Shown here piece after piece: positions 1-7,753 of a stretch of DNA of 64,000 bases. The stretch is from positions 219,818 to 283,817 of the forward strand of contig NZ_QPLJ01000003.1 in the NCBI RefSeq assembly GCF_003340555.1. Direction: 5' to 3'. The DNA comes from Jannaschia formosa (lineage in GTDB: Bacteria; Pseudomonadota; Alphaproteobacteria; Rhodobacterales; Rhodobacteraceae). Each line of letters starts with the position of its first letter. Position 1 is the first letter of the stretch. The position numbers were made by a program, and so were the translations under genes. A model generated the notes under the pieces. The model was given only the letters and a program-made list of their open reading frames with translations. It made no database searches and had not been told where the DNA came from.

Positions 1-2
1 AC

Positions 3-557
3 ACGCTGCGCCGGGGCGGCGCCGAGATCCGGCTGCGCGACCTCTATGCCGAGGGCTTCCAGCCCGTGCTGACCGAGGCGGAGTGGAGCGGCTATCTCGA
101 CAGCCCCGCCAACAGGGACCCAGTCGCCGATCACGTCGCCGACCTTCAATGGTGCGACACGCTGATCTTCGTCTACCCGACCTGGTGGTACGGGCTGCCC
201 GCGATGCTCAAGGGCTGGCTCGACCGGGTGCTGCTGCCTGACGTGGCTTTCCTGATGCCGGAAGGCCCGGGCGAGACGATCCGCCCCGGCCTCCGGCATA
301 TCGAGCGGCTGGGTGTCTTCACCACCTGCGGCGCGTCGCGCTGGCTCACGTTCCTCGTAGGCGCGCCGGGCAAGCGGACGCTGATGCGCGGCGTGGGGCT
401 GCTGCTGAAGCCGCGCCACCGCCGCGTCTTCGCCGCGTATTACCTGATGGACAGCGCCACCCGACCCGCGCTCGAGGCGCATCTGGCGCGGGTCGCCGAC
501 AAGACCGCCCGCCTGATCGGCGCGCCCACCCAGGCCACGGAGGCCCCCGCCGAATGA
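3..557 (+). CDS. NAD(P)H-dependent oxidoreductase, flavodoxin-like fold (5' end missing)
   Basis: The reading frame is open from base 3, so the gene starts before the window and about 184 C-terminal residues are visible. The stretch ending in LYAEGFQPVLTEAEW, followed by WWYGLPAMLKGWLDRVL, is the pattern of the NQO1/KefF/MdaB family, in which the WxG(L)PA segment binds the flavin and contributes to the quinone site. Members are cytoplasmic FMN/FAD enzymes that reduce quinones or related compounds with NAD(P)H. The internal ATG at 66 is not the start, because the family signature continues upstream of it. The stop overlaps the ATG of the next gene by 4 bases, so the two are probably cotranscribed. 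Substrate unknown. Confidence 0.8.
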   Translation, partial: TLRRGGAEIRLRDLYAEGFQPVLTEAEWSGYLDSPANRDPVADHVADLQWCDTLIFVYPTWWYGLPAMLKGWLDRVLLPDVAFLMPEGPGETIRPGLRHIERLGVFTTCGASRWLTFLVGAPGKRTLMRGVGLLLKPRHRRVFAAYYLMDSATRPALEAHLARVADKTARLIGAPTQATEAPAE

Positions 558-1336
558 CCCGCCGCTGGATCGACCGCCCCGCCCCCTCGCTCGGCATCAC
601 CGACGCCACCATCGCCGTACTGCCCACGGCCGCCGTCGAACAGCACGGGCCCCACCTGCCCGTCGGCGTCGACACCCATATCAACGAGGGGCTCTGCGAC
701 CTGCTGGAGGCCCGCTGCCCCGACAGCCTCGACATCCGCATCCTGCCGATGATGGCCGTCGGCAAGTCGAACGAGCATGTCTGGGCGCCCGGCACCCTGA
801 CCCTGACGGCCGAGACGGCGATGAAGGCCTGGACCGAGATCGGCCTCTCGGTCGCGCGCGCGGGGGTGCGGCGGATGCTGATCGTGAACTCCCATGGCGG
901 CAACACCGACCTGATCTCGATCGTCGCGCGCGAGCTGAGGGTCCGGACGGGCATGTTCTGCGTGCGCATGGGCTGGGGCGCGGGGCTACCGCCCCTCGAC
1001 GTCTACTCGGAGCAGGAGAGGGCCCAAGGCATCCATGGCGGCGATGTCGAGACCTCGCTGATGCTGCACCTGCGCCCCGACACGGTGGACATGACGAAGG
1101 CCGGGGACTTCCGCTGGACCCACGGGCAGGGCGACATCCCGCCGGTCGGCCCCGTCGCCCATGGCTGGATCGCCTCGGACGTGCATCCGGCCGGGGTCGC
1201 GGGCGAGGCGCATCTCGCCACCGCCGAAAAGGGCCGCTGGACCGCCGAGCACTACGTCGCCGGCGCCATCGACGTGCTCCACCGCATCGCCGCGCAGGAC
1301 CTCGCGCGCTTCGTCCCGGTGGAGACGCACTTCTGA
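554..1336 (+). CDS. Creatininase-family amidohydrolase
   Basis: A 260-residue protein of usual length for the creatininase family (creatinine amidohydrolase, MftE and related enzymes). The metal-binding features are visible: VEQHGPHLPVGVDTHIN near the N terminus (Glu, His and Asp ligands), NSHGGN in the middle and HGGDVETS further on. Family enzymes hydrolyse cyclic or linear amide bonds using two divalent metals in the cytoplasm. The ATG overlaps the preceding stop by 4 bases. Followed by a D-threonine-aldolase-like enzyme and a sarcosine-oxidase-like flavoprotein, it may belong to a small amino-acid or creatinine-type catabolic set, but true creatininase activity cannot be read from the sequence. 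Confidence 0.85.
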   Translation: MTRRWIDRPAPSLGITDATIAVLPTAAVEQHGPHLPVGVDTHINEGLCDLLEARCPDSLDIRILPMMAVGKSNEHVWAPGTLTLTAETAMKAWTEIGLSVARAGVRRMLIVNSHGGNTDLISIVARELRVRTGMFCVRMGWGAGLPPLDVYSEQERAQGIHGGDVETSLMLHLRPDTVDMTKAGDFRWTHGQGDIPPVGPVAHGWIASDVHPAGVAGEAHLATAEKGRWTAEHYVAGAIDVLHRIAAQDLARFVPVETHF

Positions 1337-1382
1337 AGTCACCACCTGACCCTCCCTCAGGATCGGCGCGTTCCCGCCCCCT

Positions 1383-1431
1383 CCTTCGATGCTCCAGAAA
1401 TATGCCGGGGGTCCGGGGGCAGAGCCCCCGG
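1383..1431. repeat. Dispersed intergenic repeat with GGGGGC-AGA-GCCCCC hairpin
   Basis: The motif GATGCTCCAGAAATATG is followed by a hairpin, CCGGGGGC-AGA-GCCCCCGG (1413-1431, 8-bp stem, 3-nt loop). Related copies lie at about 6574-6597 (motif only, GATGCTCCGGAAATATG), 24214-24260 (inverted) and 54530-54576. All four are between genes. Confidence 0.7.
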
Positions 1432-1541
1432 CCCTGCCCTCTCCGCGGGCGCGTCCGGCAGATCTTTCCGGCTGCCCAAGGGCTTGCCTTCCCCCGGCCC
1501 CCGACCGATCCTCGCGCGACCACGACCCCGGAGCCCGCGCC

Positions 1542-2660
1542 ATGTCCCCCGACCTTCCCGCCCGTCCCGGCCAGACCGAGGCCGAGGTGCTGACCCCCTC
1601 GCTGATCCTCGACCTGGGCGCGCTGGAGCGGAACGTCACCCGGATGGGCCGCCTCGCCTCCGAGGCGGGCATCGGCCACCGCAGCCACGGCAAGATGCAC
1701 CGCTCGGTCGACGTGCAGCTTCTCCAGCAGCGTCTCGGCGGGGCCTGCGGGGTCTGCTGCCAGAAGGTGTCCGAGGCGGAGGCCTTCGTCGCGGGCGGGA
1801 TCGCCGACCTGCTCGTCACCAACCAGGTGAGGCAACCGGCGATGGTCGACCGGCTGGCGCGGCTGGCAGGGGCGGCCCGCGTCGCCGTCTGCGTCGACGA
1901 TCCCGCCTCCGTCGCGGAACTCTCCGAGGCCGCGACCCGGCATGGCAGCGAGATCGGCGTCTTCGTCGAGATGGACGTGGGCCAGGGCCGCTGCGGCGTC
2001 GCGACCGATGCCGAGGTCGTCGACCTGGCCCGCGCCGCCGCGCAGGCCCCCGGCCTGCGCTTCGACGGCCTGCAGGCCTATCACGGCGGCATGCAGCACC
2101 TCCCTTCGGCCGAGGCGCGGCGCGAGACCGCGCGCGGCGTGGCGGATCGCGTCCGCAGGGCGAAGGCGGCCCTCGCCGAAGCGGGCCTGCCCTGTCCGAC
2201 GGTCACCGGCGGCGGCACCGGCAGCTGGCACGAGGACGCGGCCTCCGGCGCCTTCGACGAGGTCCAGGCCGGCAGCTACGCCTTCATGGACGCCGATTAC
2301 GGGCGCGTGCCTGGCGCCCGGAGCGCCCGCCTCGATGCGGAATGGGAGAACGCGCTCTTCGTCCTGGCCTCGGTCCTCAGCGTCAAGCCGGGCCGCGCGA
2401 TCCTCGATGCCGGGCTCAAATCCATGTCCGGCGAGAGCGGTCCGCCCACGGTCTTCGGACGGAAGTTCGAGGTCGTGAACCTCTCGGACGAGCACACCGT
2501 GCTTGCCGACCCCGCGAACGCGCTGAAGGTGGGCGACCGGCTGCGCCTGATCCCGGGCCATTGCGACCCGACCTGCAATCTGCACGACGCCTATGTCTGC
2601 CTGCGCGACGGCCGGGTCGAGGCGCTCTGGCCCGTCTCGGCCCGGGGCCGGTCGTGGTGA
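1542..2660 (+). CDS. D-threonine aldolase / DSD1-family PLP enzyme
   Basis: A 372-residue fold-type III PLP enzyme (alanine racemase N-terminal barrel plus a D-serine-dehydratase-like C-terminal domain). The PLP lysine is probably Lys51 in HRSHGKMHRSVD, equivalent to the RPHxKTHK motif of the family. Near the C terminus, PGHCDPTCNLHD gives His340 and Asp342; from memory an H-x-D pair binds the metal in D-threonine aldolases, whereas D-serine dehydratases use H-x-C. This favours an aldolase acting on D-threonine or other D-3-hydroxy amino acids, giving glycine and an aldehyde. The ATG at 1542 was chosen over the longer open frame from 1389 because the upstream part is the intergenic repeat and homology begins after it. 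Confidence 0.8.
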   Translation: MSPDLPARPGQTEAEVLTPSLILDLGALERNVTRMGRLASEAGIGHRSHGKMHRSVDVQLLQQRLGGACGVCCQKVSEAEAFVAGGIADLLVTNQVRQPAMVDRLARLAGAARVAVCVDDPASVAELSEAATRHGSEIGVFVEMDVGQGRCGVATDAEVVDLARAAAQAPGLRFDGLQAYHGGMQHLPSAEARRETARGVADRVRRAKAALAEAGLPCPTVTGGGTGSWHEDAASGAFDEVQAGSYAFMDADYGRVPGARSARLDAEWENALFVLASVLSVKPGRAILDAGLKSMSGESGPPTVFGRKFEVVNLSDEHTVLADPANALKVGDRLRLIPGHCDPTCNLHDAYVCLRDGRVEALWPVSARGRSW

Positions 2661-2725
2661 GCCTTCACAGAGCTTGACGAAGCCCCTCCTCCCGGTCCCC
2701 ATGCGACAAAACCGGAGGCGGTGCG

Positions 2726-3907
2726 ATGCGGGACAGATACGACGTTGTGATCGTGGGCGGCGCGATCATGGGAAGCTCCACCGCGTGGTGGCTGACGGAG
2801 CTGGGCTTCGACGGCTCGATCCTCGTGGTCGAGCGGGACCCGAGCTATGCCAAGGCGGCCACGACCCACACCAATTCCTGCATCCGCCAGCAATATTCCG
2901 AGGCGCTGAACGTCCGCATCTCGCAATTCGCCGCCGAGTTCATCGAATCCCTGCCCGAGCGGATGGGCGACCCCGCCGCGCCCCGGCTGAAGATCCGCAA
3001 CTTCGGCTATCTCTACCTCGCCGACAGCCCCGGCTTCGCGGACATCCTGCGCCAGAACGCTGCCGTCCAGCGTGCCTGCGGCACGCCGACCCGGCTGCTG
3101 ACGGCCGACGAGATCGCCGCGGAATGGCCGTTCTACGATCTCGACGGCATCCTGCTCGGATCCCACAATACACAAGGCGAGGGGCTCTGGGACGGGCAGG
3201 CCGTCTTCGACGCCTGGCGCCGCGGCGCGCGGGCGCGGGGCGTGACCTTCCTCGAGGACGAGGTGACGGGGCTGGAGATGGCCCGCACCCGCGTCGAGGG
3301 CCTGCGCCTCGCCTCGGGCCGCCGCGTCGCCTGCGGCGCCATCGTCAACGCGGCCGGCACCCGGGGCGCGGCGATCTGCGCCATGGCAGGCATCGCCCTG
3401 CCGGTCGAGCCGCGCCGCCGCTTCACCTGGGTGTTCCGGGCCGAGCGCCCGCTCGACCGCGACCTGCCGCTGACCATCGACCCCTCGGGCTTCCATGTGC
3501 GCGAGAACGGCGGCGGCACCTACATGGCGGGCGGTCATGCCGAGATCGACCCGGCGGTCGACCCCGACGATTTCGCGATGGATCACGGCTTCTGGCAGGA
3601 CCACGCCTGGCCCGTCATCGCGACCCGCATCCCGGCCTTCGAGTCGGTCAAGGTGATCTCCGAATGGGTCGGCCATTACGACTACAACAGCTTCGACCAG
3701 AACGCGATCATCGGCCCGCATCCCGAGGTGACCAACTTCCACCTGATGAACGGCTTCTCGGGCCACGGGCTGCAGCAATCCCCCGCCATGGGCCGCGCCA
3801 TGGCCGAACTGCTGGTCCATGGCAGCTATCGCAGCCTCGACCTCTCGCCCTTCGGCTACGAACGTCTCGTCACGGACACACCCATCCTGGAACGTGCCGT
3901 CATCTGA
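2726..3907 (+). CDS. DadA-like / sarcosine-oxidase-type FAD-dependent oxidoreductase
   Basis: A 393-residue protein of the DAO/GlpD flavoprotein superfamily. The N-terminal dinucleotide-binding motif is VVIVGGAIMGSSTAWWLTE and the C-terminal FAD motif is FHLMNGFSGHGLQQSPAMG. Single-chain relatives include sarcosine oxidase, dimethylglycine dehydrogenase and D-amino-acid dehydrogenases, which oxidise a secondary or D-amine and pass electrons to O2 or the respiratory chain. A clear Shine-Dalgarno (GGAGG) precedes the ATG. It follows the D-threonine-aldolase-like gene on the same strand and precedes a small cytochrome c. Substrate cannot be assigned; an N-methyl or D-amino acid is the best guess. 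Confidence 0.8.
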   Translation: MRDRYDVVIVGGAIMGSSTAWWLTELGFDGSILVVERDPSYAKAATTHTNSCIRQQYSEALNVRISQFAAEFIESLPERMGDPAAPRLKIRNFGYLYLADSPGFADILRQNAAVQRACGTPTRLLTADEIAAEWPFYDLDGILLGSHNTQGEGLWDGQAVFDAWRRGARARGVTFLEDEVTGLEMARTRVEGLRLASGRRVACGAIVNAAGTRGAAICAMAGIALPVEPRRRFTWVFRAERPLDRDLPLTIDPSGFHVRENGGGTYMAGGHAEIDPAVDPDDFAMDHGFWQDHAWPVIATRIPAFESVKVISEWVGHYDYNSFDQNAIIGPHPEVTNFHLMNGFSGHGLQQSPAMGRAMAELLVHGSYRSLDLSPFGYERLVTDTPILERAVI

Positions 3908-3972
3908 CCTGGATCAAGGCGCCCGGCCTGCGAGGGCGCAACCTGACCCTGTTCCACCCCGAAAGGACCGAC

Positions 3973-4344
3973 ATGCGCGCTCTGCCCCTGATCCTCCTGC
4001 TCGCCGCCTGCCAGCCCGGCGGCCCCCCGACCGAGGCGCAGGTCGACGCCACCCGCGGCGCGGCACTCTTCGCGCAGGATTGCGCCGAATGCCACGGGGC
4101 GGATGGGACCGGCGGGGTCGGCCCGGACCTGACCGGGCTCGGGCGCGGCGACGCCTTCCCCCTCATGCGCGTGATGGCGCAGATCGACGGTCTGGGCCGC
4201 CACGGTGATCCCGACGCGGTGATGCCGGAGTTCGGCGCCCGCGGAATGGGCGACACGGTGATCGTCGAGCACGAGGGCCTCGGCACGCCGGTCCCCGCAG
4301 ACCTGCTGGCGCTCGCGACCTATCTGCGGACCATCCAGCGATAG
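3973..4344 (+). CDS. Small lipoprotein cytochrome c, class I
   Basis: A 123-residue protein with a lipoprotein signal peptide (LILLLAAC, lipidated Cys13) and one haem-attachment motif, CAECH (Cys37, Cys40, His41). VMPEF supplies a likely axial Met84, so this is a low-molecular-weight class I c-type cytochrome anchored to the membrane on the periplasmic side. It lies 65 bases after the FAD oxidoreductase gene and could take electrons from a dehydrogenase, though that link is inferred from position only. Its 3' end overlaps the end of the convergent gene at 4320-4685 by 25 bases. Start chosen at the ATG after a GAAAGGA ribosome site; the long open frame upstream is a shadow of the oxidoreductase gene. 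Confidence 0.85.
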   Translation: MRALPLILLLAACQPGGPPTEAQVDATRGAALFAQDCAECHGADGTGGVGPDLTGLGRGDAFPLMRVMAQIDGLGRHGDPDAVMPEFGARGMGDTVIVEHEGLGTPVPADLLALATYLRTIQR

Positions 4345-4685
4345 GCGGCCTGGCGCCGCGCCGGGCCGACCCAGGACAGGGCAAGCGCCGACAGGGCGAT
4401 GGCGAGATAGCTAAGCTCGGCCTCGTCCGGGCGTGTGGCCGGCGCGAGCCTGGGAACACTGGGCCCCAGCCCGGCCACCTTCCTGTCCGGCTCACCGCCC
4501 AGGACCAGCGCCAGCGACGGCACGTCGCCCCGCCCGCCGAGCGCGAGGTCCAGCGGAAGCGCGTTGATCCCTGCTCCCGACCTGTCCTGCCGGGGCATCG
4601 GCGGATACGGCGAGGGCGCCGCCGACACGCCCTCGGTGGTGATCGCCAGCAGCAGCGCCAGCGCGATGGTCGTCCGATCCGCCAT
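4320..4685 (-). CDS. Hypothetical exported or membrane-anchored protein
   Basis: A 121-residue protein that I do not recognise. It begins MADRTTIALALLLAITTEGVSA, a plausible signal peptide, continues with a proline/glycine-rich middle and ends with a hydrophobic segment (LAIALSALALSW) followed by an Arg-rich tail, the layout of a C-terminal membrane anchor or sorting signal. The start at 4685 is supported by GGAGG five bases upstream; a longer open frame to 4778 lacks this. It runs convergent to the cytochrome c gene, and their 3' ends overlap by 25 bases. Confidence 0.5.
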   Translation of the reverse strand: MADRTTIALALLLAITTEGVSAAPSPYPPMPRQDRSGAGINALPLDLALGGRGDVPSLALVLGGEPDRKVAGLGPSVPRLAPATRPDEAELSYLAIALSALALSWVGPARRQAAYRWMVRR

Positions 4686-4840
4686 CGGCGCCTCCGGGAT
4701 TGCGACCGCGCCAGGCTGTCCCGCCGCCGCGCCGAAACCATGCCGAGAACCGGGCCTTTCCGTGACGCCTCTGGACATTTCGCGCCGCGCGCCGTAGCGG
4801 CCACCCTTTGCGGCCCCCTCCGGGCCCGGAAGGCATGCCC

Positions 4841-6559
4841 ATGAAACGCATCCTCGCGGACGCCCTGGCCCGGCGCGGCTACGACACCCTGACCCCCGTT
4901 CAGCAGGCGGTGACCGATCCCGCGCTGGATGGCGCCGACCTGCTGGTCTCGGCCCAGACCGGGTCGGGCAAGACGCTGGGCTTCGGCCTCGCCATCGCGC
5001 CGACGCTGCTGGGCGAGGCCGAGGGCTGGGACGCCGCCGCCGCCCCCCTCGCCCTCGTCGTCGCCCCCACGCGCGAGCTTGCCCTTCAGGTCAAGCGGGA
5101 GCTGGCCTGGCTCTACGAGGGCGCCGCCCTCGCCTCGACCGTGGGCGGCATGGACATTCGCGACGAGCGCCGGGCCCTGGCCCGCGGCGCCCATGTCGTC
5201 GTCGCCACGCCGGGGCGGCTCGCCGACCATATCCGCCGCGGCTCCATCGACCTTTCCGCCATCCGCGCCGTGGTGCTGGACGAGGCCGACGAGATGCTGG
5301 ACCTGGGCTTCCGCGAGGACCTCGAGTTCATCCTTGCCGCCTGCCCGGCCGACCGCCGCACGCTCCTGTTCTCGGCCACGGTCCCGCCCGCCATCGAGCG
5401 TCTGGCCGAAACCTTCCAGCGCGACGCGCGCCGCATCGAGGTCGCCACGACCGAACGCCAGCATGCCGACATCTCCTACATCGCGCATGAGGTCGTCTCG
5501 GGCGAGGTCGAGGCCGCCGTCGTCAACGTCCTGCGCTATCACGAGAGCGCGGGCGCCATCGTCTTCTGCAACACCCGCGCCGCGGTGAATCGCCTCTCCG
5601 CGCGGCTGACGAACCGGGGCTTCCCGGTCGTCGCCCTCTCGGGCGAGCTGTCGCAGGCCGAACGCGGCCACGCCCTGCAAGCGATGCGCGACGGCCGCGC
5701 CCGGGTCTGCGTGGCGACCGACGTCGCGGCGCGGGGCATCGACCTGCCGGGGCTCGACCTCGTGATCCACGCCGAGCTTCCGACCGGCTCCGACACGCTG
5801 CTGCACCGCTCGGGCCGGACCGGCCGCGCCGGCCGCAAGGGAATGGCGGTGCTGGTCGTGCCGCCCTCGGCCCGGCGCAAGGCGCAGCGCCTGCTCGGCT
5901 GGGCGAAGCTCGACGCCGACTGGACCCCGCCTCCCTCGGCCGAGGCCGTGCAGGACCGCGACCGCGCCCGCCTGCTCGATGATCCCGCCTGGTGGGAGGA
6001 GGAGGGCGCCGATCCCCGCACCGTCGCCGACCTGACCGCCCGCTTCTCGCCCGAGCAACTCGCCCGCTTCCTGCTGCGCCTGCGCGCCGAGCGCCTGACC
6101 GCCCCCGAGGAACTCTCCGAGCCCGCCGCCCCCCGTGCCCCGCAGGAATTCGGGGCCTCGCGCTGGTTCGAGATCGATGCCGGCCGCCAGGCGGGGATGG
6201 AGCCCAAGCGCATCCTCGCAATCGTCTGCAAGGCCGGCGGCGTCACCCGCGAGGAAGTCGGCGCGATCCGCATCGCGCCGCATGCTAGCTTCGTCCAGAT
6301 CCGCGAGGACGCCGCCGACAGCTTCTTCGCCGCCACCGGCGGCGCGCTCGCCGACGGCCTGCGCATCCGACCCGGAGAGGCGCCGCCGCAGGCCGCAAGA
6401 CCGAAGGGCGGCCCGAAGCCCGCAGCCGCGCGGCCCTACAAGGGGACCAAGCCCGCCAAGCCGGGCGGAAAGCCGCAGAAGGACGGGGCCGCGAGGCCCG
6501 CGAAAAAGGGTCCGCCGAAACAGCCGAAACCCGGCCGGATCGCCGCACCAAGGGGCTGA
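4841..6559 (+). CDS. DEAD-box RNA helicase, DbpA-like C-terminal domain
   Basis: A 572-residue ATP-dependent RNA helicase. Visible motifs: Q-motif region LTPVQQAV, motif I AQTGSGKT (Lys44), motif Ia PTRELA, DEAD (in LDEADEMLDLGF), SAT, and motif VI HRSGRTGRAGRKG. After the helicase core (about 1-370) comes a DbpA RNA-binding-like domain, then a low-complexity basic Lys/Pro/Gly/Ala tail of about 55 residues that could bind RNA without specificity. Such proteins act in ribosome assembly or RNA remodelling. The start at 4841 is set by GGAAGG seven bases upstream; the in-frame ATG at 4835 is too close to it. An intergenic repeat copy follows the stop. Confidence 0.9.
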   Translation: MKRILADALARRGYDTLTPVQQAVTDPALDGADLLVSAQTGSGKTLGFGLAIAPTLLGEAEGWDAAAAPLALVVAPTRELALQVKRELAWLYEGAALASTVGGMDIRDERRALARGAHVVVATPGRLADHIRRGSIDLSAIRAVVLDEADEMLDLGFREDLEFILAACPADRRTLLFSATVPPAIERLAETFQRDARRIEVATTERQHADISYIAHEVVSGEVEAAVVNVLRYHESAGAIVFCNTRAAVNRLSARLTNRGFPVVALSGELSQAERGHALQAMRDGRARVCVATDVAARGIDLPGLDLVIHAELPTGSDTLLHRSGRTGRAGRKGMAVLVVPPSARRKAQRLLGWAKLDADWTPPPSAEAVQDRDRARLLDDPAWWEEEGADPRTVADLTARFSPEQLARFLLRLRAERLTAPEELSEPAAPRAPQEFGASRWFEIDAGRQAGMEPKRILAIVCKAGGVTREEVGAIRIAPHASFVQIREDAADSFFAATGGALADGLRIRPGEAPPQAARPKGGPKPAAARPYKGTKPAKPGGKPQKDGAARPAKKGPPKQPKPGRIAAPRG

Positions 6560-6573
6560 CGCGCCCCCGCCCG

Positions 6574-6597
6574 CCTTCGATGCTCCGGAAATATGCC
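6574..6597. repeat. Second copy of dispersed intergenic motif
   Basis: GATGCTCCGGAAATATG here differs by one base from the copy at 1383-1406, and the flanking CCTTC and CC also match. It lies just after the helicase stop. Unlike the other copies, no long GC hairpin follows it. Confidence 0.6.
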
Positions 6598-6687
6598 CGC
6601 CGGAGGCGCACGGACCTGCCGGGCGCTCCCGCCCGCCCGCGGAGCCTGTCCCTGGAAGCGTGACGCCGGGCCGGCGTCTGCGCCCCC

Positions 6688-7611
6688 TCAGAACCCGACC
6701 CGGTCCCCGCCCTTCAGCCCCAGCGTCGCCCGCGCCTCCTCCGGGGTCGCAGGGCGCAGCCCCAGCCCCGCCAGCATCCCGACCATCTTCTCCACCTGCT
6801 GCGCGTTCGACCGGGCAAGCTCCCCCCGCCCGATCCAGAGGGAATCCTCCAGCCCGACGCGCACGTTGCCGCCCATCGCGGCGGCCTGCGCGGCGATGCG
6901 GAACTGTGCCGCTCCGGCGCCCAGCACCGACCAGCGCAGGTCGGACCCGAATAGTCGGTCGGCGGTGCGCTTCATATGCATCACGTCCTCGGGATGGGTG
7001 CCGATCCCGCCCAGCAGGCCGAAGACGGACTGCACGAAGAAGGGCGGCTCGACCAGCCCGCGCCCGGCGAAATGCGCGAGGTTGTAGAGATGCGAGATGT
7101 CGTAGCACTCGAACTCGAACCGCGTCCCCTGCGCCCCCGCCTCCCGCAGCACGTATTCGATGTCCCGGAAGGAGTTGCGGAAGACGAGATCGCGCGAGCC
7201 CTCCAGGAACTCCCGCTCCCAGCCATCTAGATCGGGATGGCGGTCGAGCATGCCCCAGAGCCCGAAATTCATCGACCCCATGTTGAGCGAGGCGACCTCG
7301 GGCGCGAACTGCGTCGCCGGGCGCGCCCGCTCCTCGACGGTCATGTAGGGCGAGCCGCCGGTGGTCAGGTTCACGACGGCTCCGGTGGCCTGCTTGATGC
7401 GCGGCAGGAAGGGCGCGAAGGCCTCGGGCCTCTGGTCGGGGCGGCCGGTCTCCGGGTCGCGGGCGTGCAGGTGCAGTATCGCGGCGCCCGCCTCGGCGGC
7501 GCCGATGGCGGCCTCGGCGATCTCGTCGGGGGTGACCGGCAGGTGCGGCGACATCGACGGCGTGTGGATCGCGCCGGTCACGGCACAGGTGATGATGACC
7601 GCGTCGGCCAT
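6688..7611 (-). CDS. BKACE family protein (3-keto-5-aminohexanoate cleavage enzyme-like)
   Basis: A 307-residue TIM-barrel enzyme of the beta-keto acid cleavage (BKACE, DUF849) family. It begins MADAVIITCAVTGAIHTPSMSPHLPVTP, has ILHLHARDPETG (zinc-binding HxH), NLTTGGSPYMTVEER, and near the end a GNVRVGLEDSLWIGRG segment, all family hallmarks. The enzymes condense a beta-keto acid with acetyl-CoA to give acetoacetate and a CoA ester; the known activity is lysine fermentation, but most members use other beta-keto acids such as dehydrocarnitine. The start at 7611 has GGGAGGG five bases upstream; the longer open frame to 7743 runs over the glp terminator. The gene stands alone after the glp terminator. 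Confidence 0.85.
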   Translation of the reverse strand: MADAVIITCAVTGAIHTPSMSPHLPVTPDEIAEAAIGAAEAGAAILHLHARDPETGRPDQRPEAFAPFLPRIKQATGAVVNLTTGGSPYMTVEERARPATQFAPEVASLNMGSMNFGLWGMLDRHPDLDGWEREFLEGSRDLVFRNSFRDIEYVLREAGAQGTRFEFECYDISHLYNLAHFAGRGLVEPPFFVQSVFGLLGGIGTHPEDVMHMKRTADRLFGSDLRWSVLGAGAAQFRIAAQAAAMGGNVRVGLEDSLWIGRGELARSNAQQVEKMVGMLAGLGLRPATPEEARATLGLKGGDRVGF

Positions 7612-7703
7612 GGCGGCCCTCCCTCGTGCTGCGGCGCCCGCAGCCTTGCCGCGCGGCGCCTCTTCCGGGCGGGACTCCATCACATCCCCCTGAAAGTGCA
7701 AGG

Positions 7704-7734
7704 CAAGAAAAAGGGCCCCGCGTGGGGGCCCTTT
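7704..7734 (-). terminator. Rho-independent terminator of the glp operon
   Basis: On the minus strand a 10-bp stem, AAAGGGCCCC / GGGGCCCTTT with a 5-nt loop, runs straight into TTTTTCTTG. It lies 20 bases past the stop of the binding-protein gene at 7754, the last gene of the glp operon. Confidence 0.85.
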
Positions 7735-7753
7735 CCGTCTCATGTCGTCCGGC

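Noticed and set aside
681-2702. Long minus-strand open frame at the left end
   Set aside because: Antisense to the creatininase-family and D-threonine-aldolase-like genes; low-complexity translation.
4163-7108. Very long minus-strand open frame (about 980 codons) over the helicase region
   Set aside because: Antisense to a clear DEAD-box gene; composition is Arg/Gly/Ala-rich with no domain, a usual artefact of GC-rich DNA.
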